DNA of 60,000 bases from Nymphaea colorata (GCF_008831285.2 NC_045146.1:16115149-16175148), one strand, 5' to 3'; positions 22,569-34,789 are shown, numbered from the stretch's first letter. The notes: a model not told the origin generated them from the sequence alone. A program made the numbers and translations.

Positions 22569-24235
22569 CTAGGCCTTGTTCTTAAAAATTAGCCCATCCA
22601 GTTTGGCATATATCTCCTCGTTTCTTGAGAGTGATTGGTAGCCAACAAGAAAAACGTAAATTTTGTGATTAACCTCAATCCAGCTTAGTGCAGGATCCTT
22701 CTTCAGACCAATGTTTCTCATCTCTCTTTTGATCCTAGCAACCTCAGTCCAACTGATCGCAGAAGCATAAATAACAGATAATAAGACATGAGTTCCATCA
22801 CCATCCTTCACCAGTTGAAGTACAGATTCAGCTGCTCCCTGTCCTACCCCAATCTCACCATGAATTCTACATGTAGTAAGCAAGGTCCGCCAGATTACAG
22901 CATCTGGCCCTGTGGGCATGCTGTGTATAAACTTCAGCTTCTTCCAACTGCCCAGCTCGTCCAAGGAGATCAAACATGCAGCCATAATCATCACTTGAGA
23001 GCACAATGCCAAGGGTAGACATCAGATAGAAAACTCTGCTTCCTTTTTCCAGCATTCCTGCATTACTGCATGCTGATAGAAGACTTACAAAGGTGGCATA
23101 ATTTGGGATTGTACCGAACTCCTGCATTTTCTCACAAAACTGCAGAGCTTCCTCACCACAGTCGTTTTGTGCATAGCCTGAAATCATTGCATTAAACAAA
23201 ACAACATCCATTTCCAGCAAGCTGTTATTAAACACCAAAAGTGCCATTCCCATGCACCCGCACTTCCTGTACATGTCAATGAGAGCTGCAGCCACAAGTA
23301 CGTCTGTGTCAAGGCTTGTTTTCATGCTCATGCACCTGCTAACCTTCTGAAAACAGAGAAATTCCGGCACATGCACTAAGTGCTACTGAAAATGTAAACT
23401 GATCGGGCTTTATGGAGAATGATGTCATGTTGTGAAAGAGCAACAGGGCAACTTCTTCCTGCCCGTTCTGAACCAGTCCAGTGATCATGGCAGTTCATGA
23501 TACCACATCTGCATTGGTCATCCCACTGAAAACCTTGAAAGAGTCTCCAACGTTACCACATTTTGCATACATGCGCAACAAAGAAGTATGAGAAGAATTC
23601 TGGTTCTAGCGCTTCTTTGATCATAACTGCATGGATATGCATCCCTTCCCTCAGTGCCAATAAGTGTCCACCGCAATCAGGACACTAGCAACTGTGTACT
23701 TAACCGGTCTCATCCACCATGAACCCTTTCACGAAACATCTCCAATGCTTTCTCATCCCTGTCGATCTGTGCATATCCGACAACCACAAGTCTTGCATCC
23801 TCGACCCTGCTACACTCCACATACATCATACATGTCTATGATTGCAGTACCCACAAAGACATTGGCTTTCAGACTGGACACATCCATCTCTCCATGAACT
23901 ACCCTCTCGCCCAGAGCATCTGCGCAAGCCTTAAACAAGCACGAGAATGTGAAATCATCTCTAGAGCAACAAGACCAAAATGCATCATCATGAACAACCT
24001 AAGCGCCTCTTTGCCACATGGCGTTCCATGGAACCACATGTCGAGGAGGCATTTCGTTGAACAACTTGCGAGCGTCGTCGATGCGACCGCGTTCAAGAAT
24101 ATACTCAATTCCAGATAGGGGAAGCCGGTGAGGACCATGTGGCAGTGAACCCACCTTTCTCCTTGAACCTATCTTCTATCTCGACGAAGAAAAGCGTAAC
24201 AACTAAGGGTCCAATTCTGGAACCTTCATTCCTTG
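22569..24235 (-). pseudogene. Pentatricopeptide-repeat (PPR) protein pseudogene
   Basis: PPR proteins bind organellar RNA through tandem ~35-residue helical repeats. Minus-strand translation shows PPR wording in several frames. N-terminal side near 24100: IEYILERGRIDDARKLFNEM. Centre: VLFNAMISGYAQNDCGEEAL and TFVSLLSACSNAGMLEKGSR (frame 23376-22867). C-terminal side: WRTLLTTCRIHGEIGVG, then a terminal E-type domain with LSWIEV and EEIYAKLDGL (frame 23012-22569). The frame changes near 22920-23000 inside one repeat. A TGA at 23497-23495 replaces the expected Trp in DVVS-W-TAMITGL. Further shifts occur between 23500 and 23900. No single intact frame exists, so the locus is broken. It appears intronless, like most plant PPR genes. 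The class is probably PLS with an E domain (inferred). Confidence 0.85.
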
Positions 24236-24741
24236 AGATTTGCCTTCGTTACTTGTAGCAGCGTTCCACTGCGGGAACTTACATAAGGGTGGCCCGGCCC
24301 GGCCCCATCCGGTCCGTTGGGCCAGTGAGCCGGCCTCATAGCTTGGGTCTCAACCCGGTTCGGTCCATTGAAAATTAAAAACTAAATTTTTGATTATAAA
24401 ATATTTTTTTAAAATATAAAATGTAATTTATAATATTAAATATATATTTTTAAAATAAAAAAAATTAATTTTTTTTATTTAATGTAAACTGGCCAAGCCG
24501 AGCTGTCGCTGGGCCAGTGGCGGCCCAACCCGTTACCAAGGCCTAAACTTATCTTGGTCAGACCAGTGGATATCCTGTACTCATTGCTATAAACGACGTT
24601 GCTCAAACCGACACTGAATTGGACTGGGCAAGGGTTGGTGGGTTGATTTGGTCACTGGGTCAGGTTGGTATTAGGAATTGAATTATCGATATGCAACTGA
24701 GTTTTCAAACAGTAGCTATTTATTTCTATTTTAATCTTTTT

Positions 24742-24839
<98 letters not shown>

Positions 24840-27800
24840 TAGCCTCAAAAAGTAAAAAAAAAAAAAAGCAGACGACACGCCAAAACTCTAGATAGCGTAA
24901 ACTTTTTTTTTTTTTTTTAAAGTACGCGACAACTGCAGTAGGCTGCAATATCACGGTTTAAAGCAACAAAAATGTTATACATATGTAAAAGCGTGAAGTT
25001 AGAAATCATAGATTTGTCCATATATAATTTTAAATTATAAAAACATATGTAAATTGCGTATAAGTCAAGGATGTACAAGTCCATGATACACAGAAAGCGA
25101 ATACTTCCTCTCTCAGAGTTTCATTGAATCGGACAATTAAGTACGTTTAAAATGCTAGGAGTCAGAAGCAGTTAGGTATGACTGCTGCAACAAGATTCAT
25201 GGCGTATAAGTGCTAGAATTGAGCCGACCATCGAGCGCATTCGGACAAGAAAGGCCGGGAATCGGGCCGGCCGGCGACAAATAAAGGTCTGCGTTCCATG
25301 ATAGGTGCCGCCCATACGCTTGCCTTGTTGCCATTAAAGGAGGCACACCATGGAAACAGTGATGATGAGAACAGACTGCGCCTCATCATGGACTGCACTA
25401 CGCCTCATCATGCACATCCAACCCTTTAGTTACTGTGCATTTGTGTCCCTTGCTAAGGGACATATATAGCCCAATGCATACTTTTCTTATAAAGAAAAAA
25501 CAGTATAGTCGTTCCCAATAGATATGGGGTTTGTAAGTGGCTAATCTCCGTTGTAAATCTTTGCGGCTAATTTCCATTGCAAATTCTTGAAACATCAACT
25601 GGTTACTGACAAGGAAATTGAAGCACGGGGCTTCGACCTTTTGCTGGGTGGTGAGAAACCCCGCTTGCCCGAAAAAAGTAGCGTAGCCATGCACTCTATT
25701 AAACCATCTTAAAATTACAACCAAGCCTTTGACTAAAGGGTGCATTTGTTTTCTTAACAACTGGGGAGTAATGCATGGCATAATTTTCTCGATCTAAGAT
25801 TAGTTTTGGTCTATATGATGCTTATGATCAATCACCCTTGGTTCGAAGGGCTTCTAGCAGTTTATAATGATAAGGCAGCAGAAAAATCATTGCTTTACAT
25901 CAGATGTTGACTTGAAGGCAGTCAGACTACTAATTACTAGTGATAGAAGTGGGTTAATGGTTTATTGATCAAATGTTTTAACTTATAGTCATAAGGGGAT
26001 GTCCGATAACAGTAACAGTTTGTTATTGTTTAACTGAGACAGATTCATAAAACATGAGGCTAAACATGAGGCTCGTGGAGGGATATTTCCATGGATTAAC
26101 TAACTTGAATATTGATTTTTTTTTCCCTCATTCAATGCTTTCCTTCTTTTGCTTGGTGACTAATCCAATTCAATATGACCCGATATAGGCTGGTTCTCTA
26201 TATTGTTGGTGACATGACTTTGCTTGAATATACTAACACTATTGCTGGGACCAGCCTAACTATTGGCGTTATAGCAAGTACCGTACTTCATCTGTCAATT
26301 AAACACATCTTTCAAGCATATCAGACATGGTCCTCAGATGGGATGCATAACGTCACAATCTATTCTAAAAGTTCTGACAAATTTTTTTTAAATATATGTA
26401 GAATCTAAATGATGGTTTATATGGTACGGGCGAGTGCAAATATACTACGTAGCTTATACTTAAAGCACATGATGGCTAATCAATGCTGTAAAATAAAGTA
26501 AAAAAAATCTAACTATTGGAAAAATGAAAGCTAAAAGAAAATACAAAGCTGACCAATTTGCAAGAAAACCATGAAACCCGTTGATAAGTAATATCTTGTA
26601 GCTCATCTCAAACCTCCAAGATAAGAACTTGCTTTGCTTTATACATGAATGAACATCGATGGGGATCCAGATATCGACTGCACCCCCCCCCTGGCCCACC
26701 TCACTATGCCACACTGATCGAGGCTAATCATATTTTCTTATTTGAGAAATGGTTTCTCCATCATAAAGGAAAACATGAAACCACATATACAATGAACATT
26801 CCTAACACGAAAGCCTGTTTGTCAGATTCTTTCGTTTCATATTTTGAAATCAGGCTTGGTCATTCCCAAGGAATTGAGTGCAGAAGTTTGTAACAGTAAA
26901 ATATCGACGCCCCACAAGGTTTATCTCGTAAACGCAAACAAATTCCTGAAACGGAAACAAAGGAGCTTGAAAATAACGTCGTATCAAGGTTTTAAAAATG
27001 CCATCTCGAGTTTTTTATGCGTTCTTTCGAAGTAAACGGCGATATCGGTCATGATAACGTCTGAAAGGCGCCATATTTTAAAGAACGAGCCGCCTGGAGA
27101 CTCGGTTGACGCTTGCCTGCCCCTCGTACTCCGATTCGACTCCGGAGCTCTTTGCTCCAAGCCTCCAACATCCCACCGGATTTCAAGAGAGAGAGAGAGA
27201 GAGAGTCGTTTGAAAGTACTTGCATGGGAGAAGTGTTAGGGATGGAAGTCTTTGATTCTTCCCCAGTATTCCTCCTCCTCCTTCTTCTTCCTCTTCCTTT
27301 CGCTTTTGCTTTTCCCCTCATTCCTTCCATACCGACCCCATGTTTCCTTCCCTTGCTTTTGCTTTACTCTCCTTCTATCCACCCTCCGATACTTTGACCG
27401 CTATCGGGTTCCTTCTGTCCCGATTCATCCTTCCCTCGGAAGCCTCCTCCTCTTACTCCCTCGTTCTCTTCGTCTTTTTTTCATCCTTTCTCTTTTTCCT
27501 TCCGGTGCTTCCTTTTATCAGAAAATTTTCCCGATCTGTAAACTCCATGGAAATCTAAAATATGAAAGGAGAGGAAGAACACAAAAGAAAGGAGAAGATT
27601 GCACTCATAGCCGATTATGATATTGATTCAAATCTTCACACCAGCGAATTCGTATATCAAGAGAAAGCAAACGAAAATCAATAACAAAAGGAAACTTTCA
27701 GGCTTCTTTAATTACAGCATCTTCAACATTAATCGACCTTCCGAGGAAATCCTTGCTCCGGTGCCGGCCGTGGACTTGGCTGATGCTTGGGCTACCAGGC

Positions 27801-27840
27801 TGACGGATGTCGGCAATTGAGGCGGTGATAAAGCGGAAAA
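24236..27840. other. Intergenic region with low-complexity sequence
   Basis: 24285-24660 alternates GGCCCGGCCC-type and CCGGTCC-type blocks with AT-rich filler, a pattern typical of dispersed plant repeats. It holds a long TA array at 24744-24836 and poly-A/T runs just after. 25200-25780 and 26170-26410 have open frames that resemble nothing known. A (GA)n tract lies at about 27186-27206. Confidence 0.5.
24744..24836. repeat. (TA)n microsatellite, about 93 bp
   Basis: An uninterrupted TA alternation, the longest simple repeat in the window. Such tracts can form cruciforms and are prone to assembly error, so the length should be treated with caution. Confidence 0.95.
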
Positions 27841-28395
27841 CTAAGATGTACGGATCTTCTTGAGCGGGATGAACACGGAATTCAGATCCGACGGGACGGG
27901 GAAGTACTTGTCAGGAGGAATTTCCGTCGTCTGCTTGCTGGAGCGCTTGAATCTTCTCGCCGGAGGCGGCGGACAGACGGTCGGCGCTGGGATTCTATTC
28001 GCCTCTCCCTTCGGCGTCGTGCACTCGTCTTTCTCCTCCTCCTCCGTCGTTCTTTCCAATGTCCGCTCCTCCTTCACTCCTTCTCCGTCCGCGACGATCG
28101 GATTCTTCTTCTTCTTCTCATCAGCAAGTTCCCGGGACGGGATCTTGATCGTCAGCGGCGGCAAGCAGACAGGCGGGTCCATGATTTTGCTCGGCTCTCC
28201 TTTCAACGTCGTGCACTCCTCTATCTTTTCCTCCTCCTGCACTCTCTTCAATCTGCGCTGCTCCTCGGCTCCACCGCCTGCAGAGACGCCAGAATTCTTG
28301 TTCTGTCCTGCAAATTCCAGCGAAACAATATTGATTCCTGGCGACGTCGTCGTCGTAGGTTTCTCGTCGGGTGCTTGCATCTGAACGATCTCCAT
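27841..28395 (-). CDS. SIAMESE-related cyclin-dependent kinase inhibitor with duplicated motif
   Basis: SMR proteins are small plant nuclear inhibitors of cyclin-CDK complexes that promote endoreduplication or arrest division. This intronless frame encodes 184 residues from ATG 28395; a GTG further upstream is not a credible plant start. The signature block is CTTPKGEANRIPAPTVCPPP at 125-144 followed by PARRFKR. It matches the family pattern TPxxxxxRIPxxxxCPPAPRK as I recall it. The C-terminal YFPVPSDLNSVFIP (164-177) matches the usual conserved end. Residues 26-87 and 88-152 are related with a constant 64-residue offset. The first copy has a weakened signature (CTTLKGEPSKIMDPPVCLPP, 61-80). 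Most SMRs are 80-130 residues with one such block, so this one is long. The stretches between are acidic or lysine-rich and probably disordered. Family assignment is firm; the subfamily number cannot be given. Confidence 0.85.
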   Translation of the reverse strand: MEIVQMQAPDEKPTTTTSPGINIVSLEFAGQNKNSGVSAGGGAEEQRRLKRVQEEEKIEECTTLKGEPSKIMDPPVCLPPLTIKIPSRELADEKKKKNPIVADGEGVKEERTLERTTEEEEKDECTTPKGEANRIPAPTVCPPPPARRFKRSSKQTTEIPPDKYFPVPSDLNSVFIPLKKIRTS

Positions 28396-28423
28396 GGGGT
28401 CCGACGGCCTCACGCGCGAGCTG

Positions 28424-28432
28424 AAACCCTAA
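28424..28432 (-). promoter_or_regulatory. Telo-box (AAACCCTAA) in the SMR leader
   Basis: AAACCCTAA lies about 30 bases upstream of the SMR ATG. A second TTAGGG copy occurs near 28766-28771, about 370 bases upstream. Telo-boxes are often found near the 5' ends of plant cell-cycle and translation genes. Function here is inferred. Confidence 0.4.
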
Positions 28433-28808
28433 GGCGTCCGCTAAAGGGTGAGAGCGAGAAAGAGAGAGCTCAGCGGCGTCGTCTCGGGGTCATGATGGGA
28501 TGCGATCCGGCTGTGCCTCACGCGCGAGGGCGTGCGGTATGATGACAACAAGCGGTAGCTGCAGCTGCGGCAGAGAAGCTCGATCGCCTGCAGAAGAATA
28601 ACCAAGCTCCCCCTCTCCCTCGCCCCCAGAACCCCTCCCTTCGTTTAAAAGAACCTCTCCCCGCGTCCCAATATTCCCTCTCTCTTTCTCTCTCTTCTGC
28701 GAAGGAGAAAGTAGGAAAAGTGAGAATCGTCCTCGGAGAGAAGGCCAGGCGACAGCCAGTGGAATTAGGGTTTTTTTTTTTTTTTCTTTTTAAATTGCAG
28801 TTTTCTTT

Positions 28809-28816
28809 CTTATATC
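28809..28816 (-). promoter_or_regulatory. Candidate TATA box for the SMR gene
   Basis: The minus strand reads GATATAAG here, about 415 bases upstream of the ATG. A CT-rich leader (28660-28700 on the plus strand) would lie downstream of it. A CACGTG G-box lies further up at 28964-28969. Assignment is by position only. Confidence 0.3.
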
Positions 28817-28869
28817 TTTTCCTTTCCAAATTTGTTTCCGGCTTTTGCATCTTTCGAGATCCCATCTAA

Positions 28870-29799
28870 CTAACGCTGACGTGGCTGTTACTTAGGTATA
28901 ACGTCCGGTCAGAGAATTGTAGTGGGTAGGGAGGGCCGAACCTCCCCATTTTACCCTTCCAATCACGTGCGCGCTTCGGCAAGACGGATCTGCCCTTCAA
29001 ATCCGGACCCGCCAGCGGCTCATTCGGGTTGGGTCCATTTGGAGGTGAAGATGGGCCAACATTTTGCTTCCATTGGAAGCCACCCCGGGCTATAGTTTTG
29101 GCGCCTTTGAGCTACGGCCTAAATATGTACAGAGTGGTGCAACATCATGATTCACGGGACCGCTTGATGTCATGTTGCATGCTTTTAATCTCTTTGTGCC
29201 TTGCTGTGTCTTTCGCGTGGTTGATCTACAAACTCTGAAGAGATCAAGTACCCAAATCCAATCGTTACCTGCATTTGATTTTGAGATATATATTTTTTCG
29301 GGATCGGATACACATGATCCTTTCAAGGGTAAATTGGTCACTTGGTTCCATATGTACGAACAGGAGTGATGTGGAAGCAAAGGCGGGATGGCCCTGGGAG
29401 GCGTCGGGGGCGGAAGGAGGGTCGTTGGGGGAATGGGGGCACCTGGGAATTTAGGGCGGAAAAGGTGGGGCCCCCGTTTGCCAGGGGATGGAGACAAAGG
29501 GCGTCAGCAATTGGTCGAAAACAGCCGGTGGATCCCACCTGGAGGAGGGGTTGGTCTGCCCCACCACGTGCCGGGACGGTGATGTCTTCACATGGAAGCG
29601 AGCGTAATCATCTCTCTCCGGACAGCCATGGTGTAAGGAGATTTCTTTTTTTAATTAAGCGGCAAAAGCTTCTCTAATCCTCTACTTTCTTTCTCTTAAT
29701 TCGCGTCCTTCTCGCTGCTTTCCTTTCTCCATTTCTTTTCCTTTTTATGTCCAGCTCTTAAACATGCATTAGAGTTTAAAAATAACGCCAGATGTTAAG
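28870..29799. other. Upstream of SMR; GC-rich stretch, no gene assigned
   Basis: 28900-29060 and 29370-29590 are notably GC-rich for this window, and the latter has overlapping open frames on both strands. None resembles a known protein, and the composition is dominated by GGG/CCC runs. A CACGTG site also occurs near 29567-29572. Confidence 0.45.
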
Positions 29800-29960
29800 A
29801 ACCAAGGAGGCCAATGTGAGCTTAACTCACCTGCCTGGATGGGTCGGAAACACTTTACAGTGAGTTAGGTGAATAGTTCCATATTCGAGGCCTGTTTCTC
29901 TTTGTAATAGATCAGCAAGGATTTGAGCCCCCACCCCTAGCTTACCGATCAAGAAAGCAA
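29800..29960 (+). repeat. Possible tRNA-derived SINE
   Basis: The segment reads GGCCAATGTGAGCTTAACTC, then GGAAACACTTTACAGTGAGT, then a B-box-like TATTCGAGGCCTG and a tail AGCAAGGATTTGAGCCCCC. The spacing of an A-box-like and a B-box-like site about 70 bases apart suggests a SINE. No flanking target duplication was confirmed. Confidence 0.35.
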
Positions 29961-31124
29961 AAATTAGTTGGAAAGCGAGTTTCACCTCATTCCATTCTTA
30001 CTCGCAAACAGTACTTTTCGCTTTATTTATCCAACAACGCGCTTAAGTTTGAATTTTTTACAAAGAGCCACCTTTCTTTTAAATAATACGCTTGTGCTGT
30101 CTGTTCCACCCAAATGAGATTTATGACTTTGATCTTTGGTTTCTTGCCAATTAATCTCTTCGTAGTTCGTTGAGTTAAGAAATAACTTTTCAACTGATGA
30201 TCTGGTTCCTAGTACAGCGAGCTTTATGTCAAAATGAATGCACACCCTGTCCACCGAGTTTACTTATTAAAGATGTTTCATTTCGAGATATACATTAGCG
30301 CTCCAACTAGTGCAAGTTGTGACATGTTGAGTCATGAAGGAAGGTGTACTGTCATGCTTCACATCAGACCTACCTATTTTACGTCTTTGTTATTTATTTA
30401 CATTTTTTTGACCTCTTTCAAGAGAGAAAGAGAGCGGGACGCCGGAGGTGGGGTCCCCGGCGACACTTGATAGGTGAAGGTGCAGGACTCGAACAGCAGC
30501 AACCCGACAAGCATTGCAGAAGGCGACGTGCATAAAAGAAAAAGCTTTTTGCCTTTTCTTCACCTTCCTATTACCATACTACTCCATCCATATATATATA
30601 TATATACATGAACGACCACTTAGTTTAACAATTAAAACTAGATATTGTATGAAAAAATACATATAATATATAATAAAACACGCATTGGATCAAGTTCACG
30701 TCCCAATTGTCAGGTTTATGTTAATTTTTTGATAGTTCAAAAGCACGTTTGAAGTTGAAAGAAAAAAAAAAAAAAGGGTCAACTTGATGTATATCTTGTA
30801 TCGTAGCAATAGAGAAATGCTTTTTGAGTTTTGACTTGGATAGATATAGATAGAAGACCATCCGTTGGGGATGGAGGCGAGCACGGTCTCTTCGTTTTTA
30901 AATTTTTTTAAATGCGAAGACGTTTAGTTGGGAAAATGGCTCGTAACTCAGATTGGTAACTCGGTAATTACTGGGTTTAACCGTTCCAGTAAAACTTACC
31001 GAGGGCTGGAATTGGTGGGACCAGCAGTGAGTTATCTTAACTTTGTCTGTTATGGTTCCTTTAAAGTTTTAACGGACTCGTGTTCGTTTCGGCCGAGTCG
31101 CGATCCTTGTCGTCACGCATGCTT

Positions 31125-32231
31125 GGCCGAGTCAGATTGGGCGAGTCACATGAGTTTAATTAATGACCGACTCTTGATTGTTGTTGTGATAATCAAGCCG
31201 AGCTTGTACGTTCGTGTCTCAGACGAAGTCTGCCAGGCCGAGTCGACTCGCCTCAGAGAAAAATTCAATCATGCATGTTTTTTGGCCGTCACCTAGGGGT
31301 GAACACAAGCTGAGTTGAGCCCACGTTCAGTCAGGTCGAGCTCGGCTCAACTAATGAAATCTCGAGCTTGATAATAACTCGACGGAAGCAACTCGAGCTC
31401 GACTCGATTAAGGTTCGACAAACTCGTTTAAAAAGAATTGATATTCATGCTTACGTGTTGAGCTCAAACTCGACTCGATTAAAGCTCGACAAATTCGTAA
31501 ACTCGTTTGAATATATCAACTTGATTAAGGCTTGACAAACTCGATTAAGGTTCAAGCTCAACTCGACAGTTACGTGTTGAGCTAGAAATCAACTCGATTA
31601 TTTGAACGAGTCAAGTCATGAACTTGAGCTCGACTTGTTAAGTAAATAACTTGGCTCAAACTCGTTCATGAGTCGAGCTTTAACAACAAGTTGTTCACCC
31701 CTACTGTCACCCCAACAAAGTGTTTATTTCCTCTCAAACCACACTCACAGGGGATTATGCTTCTGGAACAAAAAAGAAAAATGCTAGGGCTTGAGCTCTC
31801 ATCCAGACCGTAGGATATTCTTCTCATAGTCATACATATGTTACAGAATAATGTATAATTTGTTTCTCAACCCAAATACAAAATCTTATAAATCTTGGGG
31901 AATAAAGAAATAGGGTATTTGATTAATAGTTGCTATAATTTATTTCTCAACCCATTAAAAAAATTTATTTCTCTTCATTTATTTTCCAAACCTTTGCTTA
32001 TGTCGACTTGGTCGATGGTCAATGATTAATTTGATTCGATCTTGCAGCAAATGGGCGGCCTTTTAGTATCTATAAATGATCTTTAAAGAGCTGATTAATG
32101 TTCTTTTAGTGCTTTATGAATGCGCTATTCCATTCAGTAGCGGAAAAGCATGAAAATTATTATAATTGTTATAAATGCTATCTCCATGAGGCTCCTCTTG
32201 ATCATGTGCAAGCTCAAACAAAAAGTTATTC
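31125..32231 (+). repeat. Duplicated segment, copy 1 (contains a hAT MITE)
   Basis: Apart from a 410-base insertion, this aligns along its whole length with 45997-46692. Shared stretches include GAGTCACATGAGTTTAATTA, TTTGTTTCTCAACCCAAATA, ATCTTATAAATCTTGGGGAA, ATTAATTTGATTCGAT and CATGAAAATTATTATAA. Both copies are in the same orientation, about 14.9 kb apart. No coding function is recognised. A short frame starting ATGGGCGACCTTTTAGC in copy 2 is broken in copy 1. Confidence 0.85.
31294..31703. mobile_element. 410-bp hAT-type MITE with 8-bp target duplication
   Basis: Ends are TAGGGGTGAACA and its reverse complement TGTTCACCCCTA. Flanks are CCGTCACC (31286-31293) and CTGTCACC (31704-31711), an 8-bp duplication with one mismatch. 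The related empty site at about 46144-46151 reads CTGTCACC once. TIR wording and TSD length fit the hAT superfamily. The interior is an unusual array of CTCGA/GAGCTCG-type words and codes for nothing. It is non-autonomous. Confidence 0.85.
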
Positions 32232-34789
32232 TTTAAAATTGGTCACAGTTTGATGGAACGTATAAAAAAATATAGAATGGTTTTATAACTCATTGCTCAA
32301 CTTTTGCACCATTGATTACTGCTACCAGTTCTTCCATTAAGAAGTGTTAAACTATAAGTTAATATTCCCTTGAATATCCAAGGACAAGGAAGAATATTAT
32401 AACTTAGCGATCTGCCATATGGCGTGTCAAAAAAATTAAAGTATAAAAATAAAGAAAAACATGAAAAGTATTTTTTACAAACATTCGACAAGTGGCACCC
32501 TTAAATGGGCTCCCGAATTAAATGGTTTGCCATTGATTCGATTTGAAGTGGCAGATTCTGACAACATTGTCTGATGTGTTAGGCAAACTAAGCAATATCT
32601 AATTAAAACCAACAATATGGTCCTACATGGTCGATCATCTAAACCATAGTTACAGTTTAAAAAAACAAAAACAAAAAAATGTGATAAATTAAATGGCCAT
32701 TTAAAACTTAAAAAAATGATTTTTTTTTTTGAAAAAACGCATTTGAACACATTTTTTGGGTTTTTTTCATTTTTTTGAGTTTTTTTTAATGCCAAACAGT
32801 TTTTTACATTTTTTTGGGTTTTTTCATTTTTTTGAGTTTTTTTTAATGCCAAACAGTTTTTTTCATTTTTCATTTTTTATTTGTTGCAAATGTACTTTTC
32901 TTGTGATGTGTATGTCATTAGTTTCTCATTTATTTTATTTTTTTCTTATTTTTAATTTTTTAAAATTTTTAAAAATTTACTATATTTTCCTCATATTTTT
33001 TCGTTTTTTTCAAGCTCGCCGTATTATACCTGAGAAAAATCTTGCCCTTTAAAACTCGCAAGGCCTTATTTGTGATTATGATCTAAACAAACGAAAATTA
33101 ACATTTTACATCAGTTTTTCTAGTTTTAGCAAAATCACACTTACCCTAAAGTTTTTTCTTGGGTTAGAAATGCACCAATTTGCAAGACTAATTTACTTTT
33201 AACATTTTAAGAAATGCACTGAAATTCACTGGAGGAACTAATTTGCAAGACAGTACAAATCAGGCACCTTTTGAAATTATGATTAATAAGGCGGGGGCTA
33301 TTTTCGCAAAAGCCCTTTGTATGTAATTTCATTTGAAGATGACTACTTATTTCATTCATAAAGAAAAATTATGAGGCATAAATTAGATTCTCTGCATTGT
33401 TTGTTTCCAGTTGACAATGAAAGAATGTTCAGGCATGCTTTAATTGCAGTTTTTCTCTTATTTATTGGCCTGTTTAACGAGTTGGTGTCATTTGATCCTT
33501 TCTTTCCAAAATATAGATTTTTTTTTTAATTCATAATTCTAAGTGATCTCTGCCAGTTGTTCAAATTCAGGATGTAAGGCAAATTCAAAGAACTCGTCTA
33601 TGTTGTCTTGCTCTTATATAAATAAAAAATCTACGAATTAAAGCAACAAAGTTTGAAAACTGGCAAAATTTCTGCAAATAACCATATAATCAACCCAAGA
33701 ACTAAACGGTGAAAAATCGGATCTGTTTTTAAAATCAATTCAGACCAAAATGTTGCTTCCATCAAGTAAGAAATAATCAACACATTAACAAAATTTAAGC
33801 CAAACTCATGTTGATCCATGGGTGTTAAATCAGATTTTAAAAGAAAACCATGTTTTAGAATCAGGTTCAATTATATATATATATATATAAAACTGGTTTT
33901 TAAAAGGGGAAAGATCTTGTGATTGAGATACATTCAAGTTTCAACAGTGGGCGGGCATATAAGCATAGCGCACATGGGAACTCCTGAACACTTGGGATCG
34001 TGTTTGAAGTCGGAACATATAACCTGCTTGGCCGTCTCCCTCTTTCGCTTCGGTACTGCTGAGTACCCGGCCCGACATCCACTCTTAGACCGAACCTAAT
34101 TTTTTTTATCATCAAGAGCCACGGCGCCCCCGGCCTTGATGCCCACTCTTAGACAAAATCTAGTTTTTTTTTTTTTATCAACAATTATGCTTTCTGTCAT
34201 CCAAAGAGGATTTAGCTGTTTGAATTCCATGGTTCTTTAGATTTTTCGAAAACCCATTGATGTTTTTGGAGAAACAAAAGCCTTTCGCTTTGACCTACCA
34301 TACCATGGTTAGAAAGTACTATATACTTGACATTTACATTTTCAGATTCGAATACTAACAAAAGAAAAGTCATATACGAATTTGAATCCCAAATCTGATT
34401 TCACATTTTGAATCCAATCCAATTCTAATTGTTTCATTCATATCTGGATCCAAATCCAAATTTTGTAACTGAATTAGACAAATTTTTTAAATCTAAGAGC
34501 GTTCGAGAGAGAATGTTTATTTAAAACTAAATCCGATCTAAATCCGGATCCATCAGATGCTAAATTTTATCCATATCCGATCTTTTCAGATATTCAATCC
34601 AAATGAGATGTACTGATACTCATATTATTTTGTTAAAACTGGGTCTTAACGAATCCAATTTTGGCCGTCATCCAAACATGCCTTAAGTCTATTTTGAAAG
34701 CAAAACGTCGTTTCAGGATGCCATGCAAACATATGAGCTTAGAGTTTTCATGACGTGAGACTCTCTCTGTCTTTTACAGTACGAAGGCA
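32232..34789. other. Intergenic AT-rich region
   Basis: No gene recognised. Includes a short tandem repeat (32749-32863), a (TA)n run near 33873-33890, two related blocks around 34080 and 34143 (ACTCTTAGACCGAACCTAAT and a diverged copy), and 34360-34640 with recurring AATCCAAATCC/GATCCGGAT words. Confidence 0.55.
32749..32863. repeat. 57-bp tandem repeat, two units
   Basis: Each unit runs ACATTTTTTGGG, a T-rich stretch with CATTTTTTTGAG, then TTTTAATGCCAAACAG. The second unit starts at 32806. Open frames here reflect the repeat, not a gene. Confidence 0.85.

Noticed and set aside
24652-24954. Minus-strand frame encoding (IY)n
   Set aside because: Translation of the TA microsatellite.
27860-28384. 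Plus-strand frame of 174 codons
   Set aside because: Antisense shadow of the SMR gene; Ser/Phe-rich from CTT/TCC codons.
29090-29677. Pro/Arg/Gly-rich frames in the GC-rich stretch
   Set aside because: Open on several frames because of base composition; no recognisable domain.
32475-32873. Minus-strand frame with KKTQKNEKTQKN repeats
   Set aside because: Product of the T-rich 57-bp tandem repeat, not a real protein.
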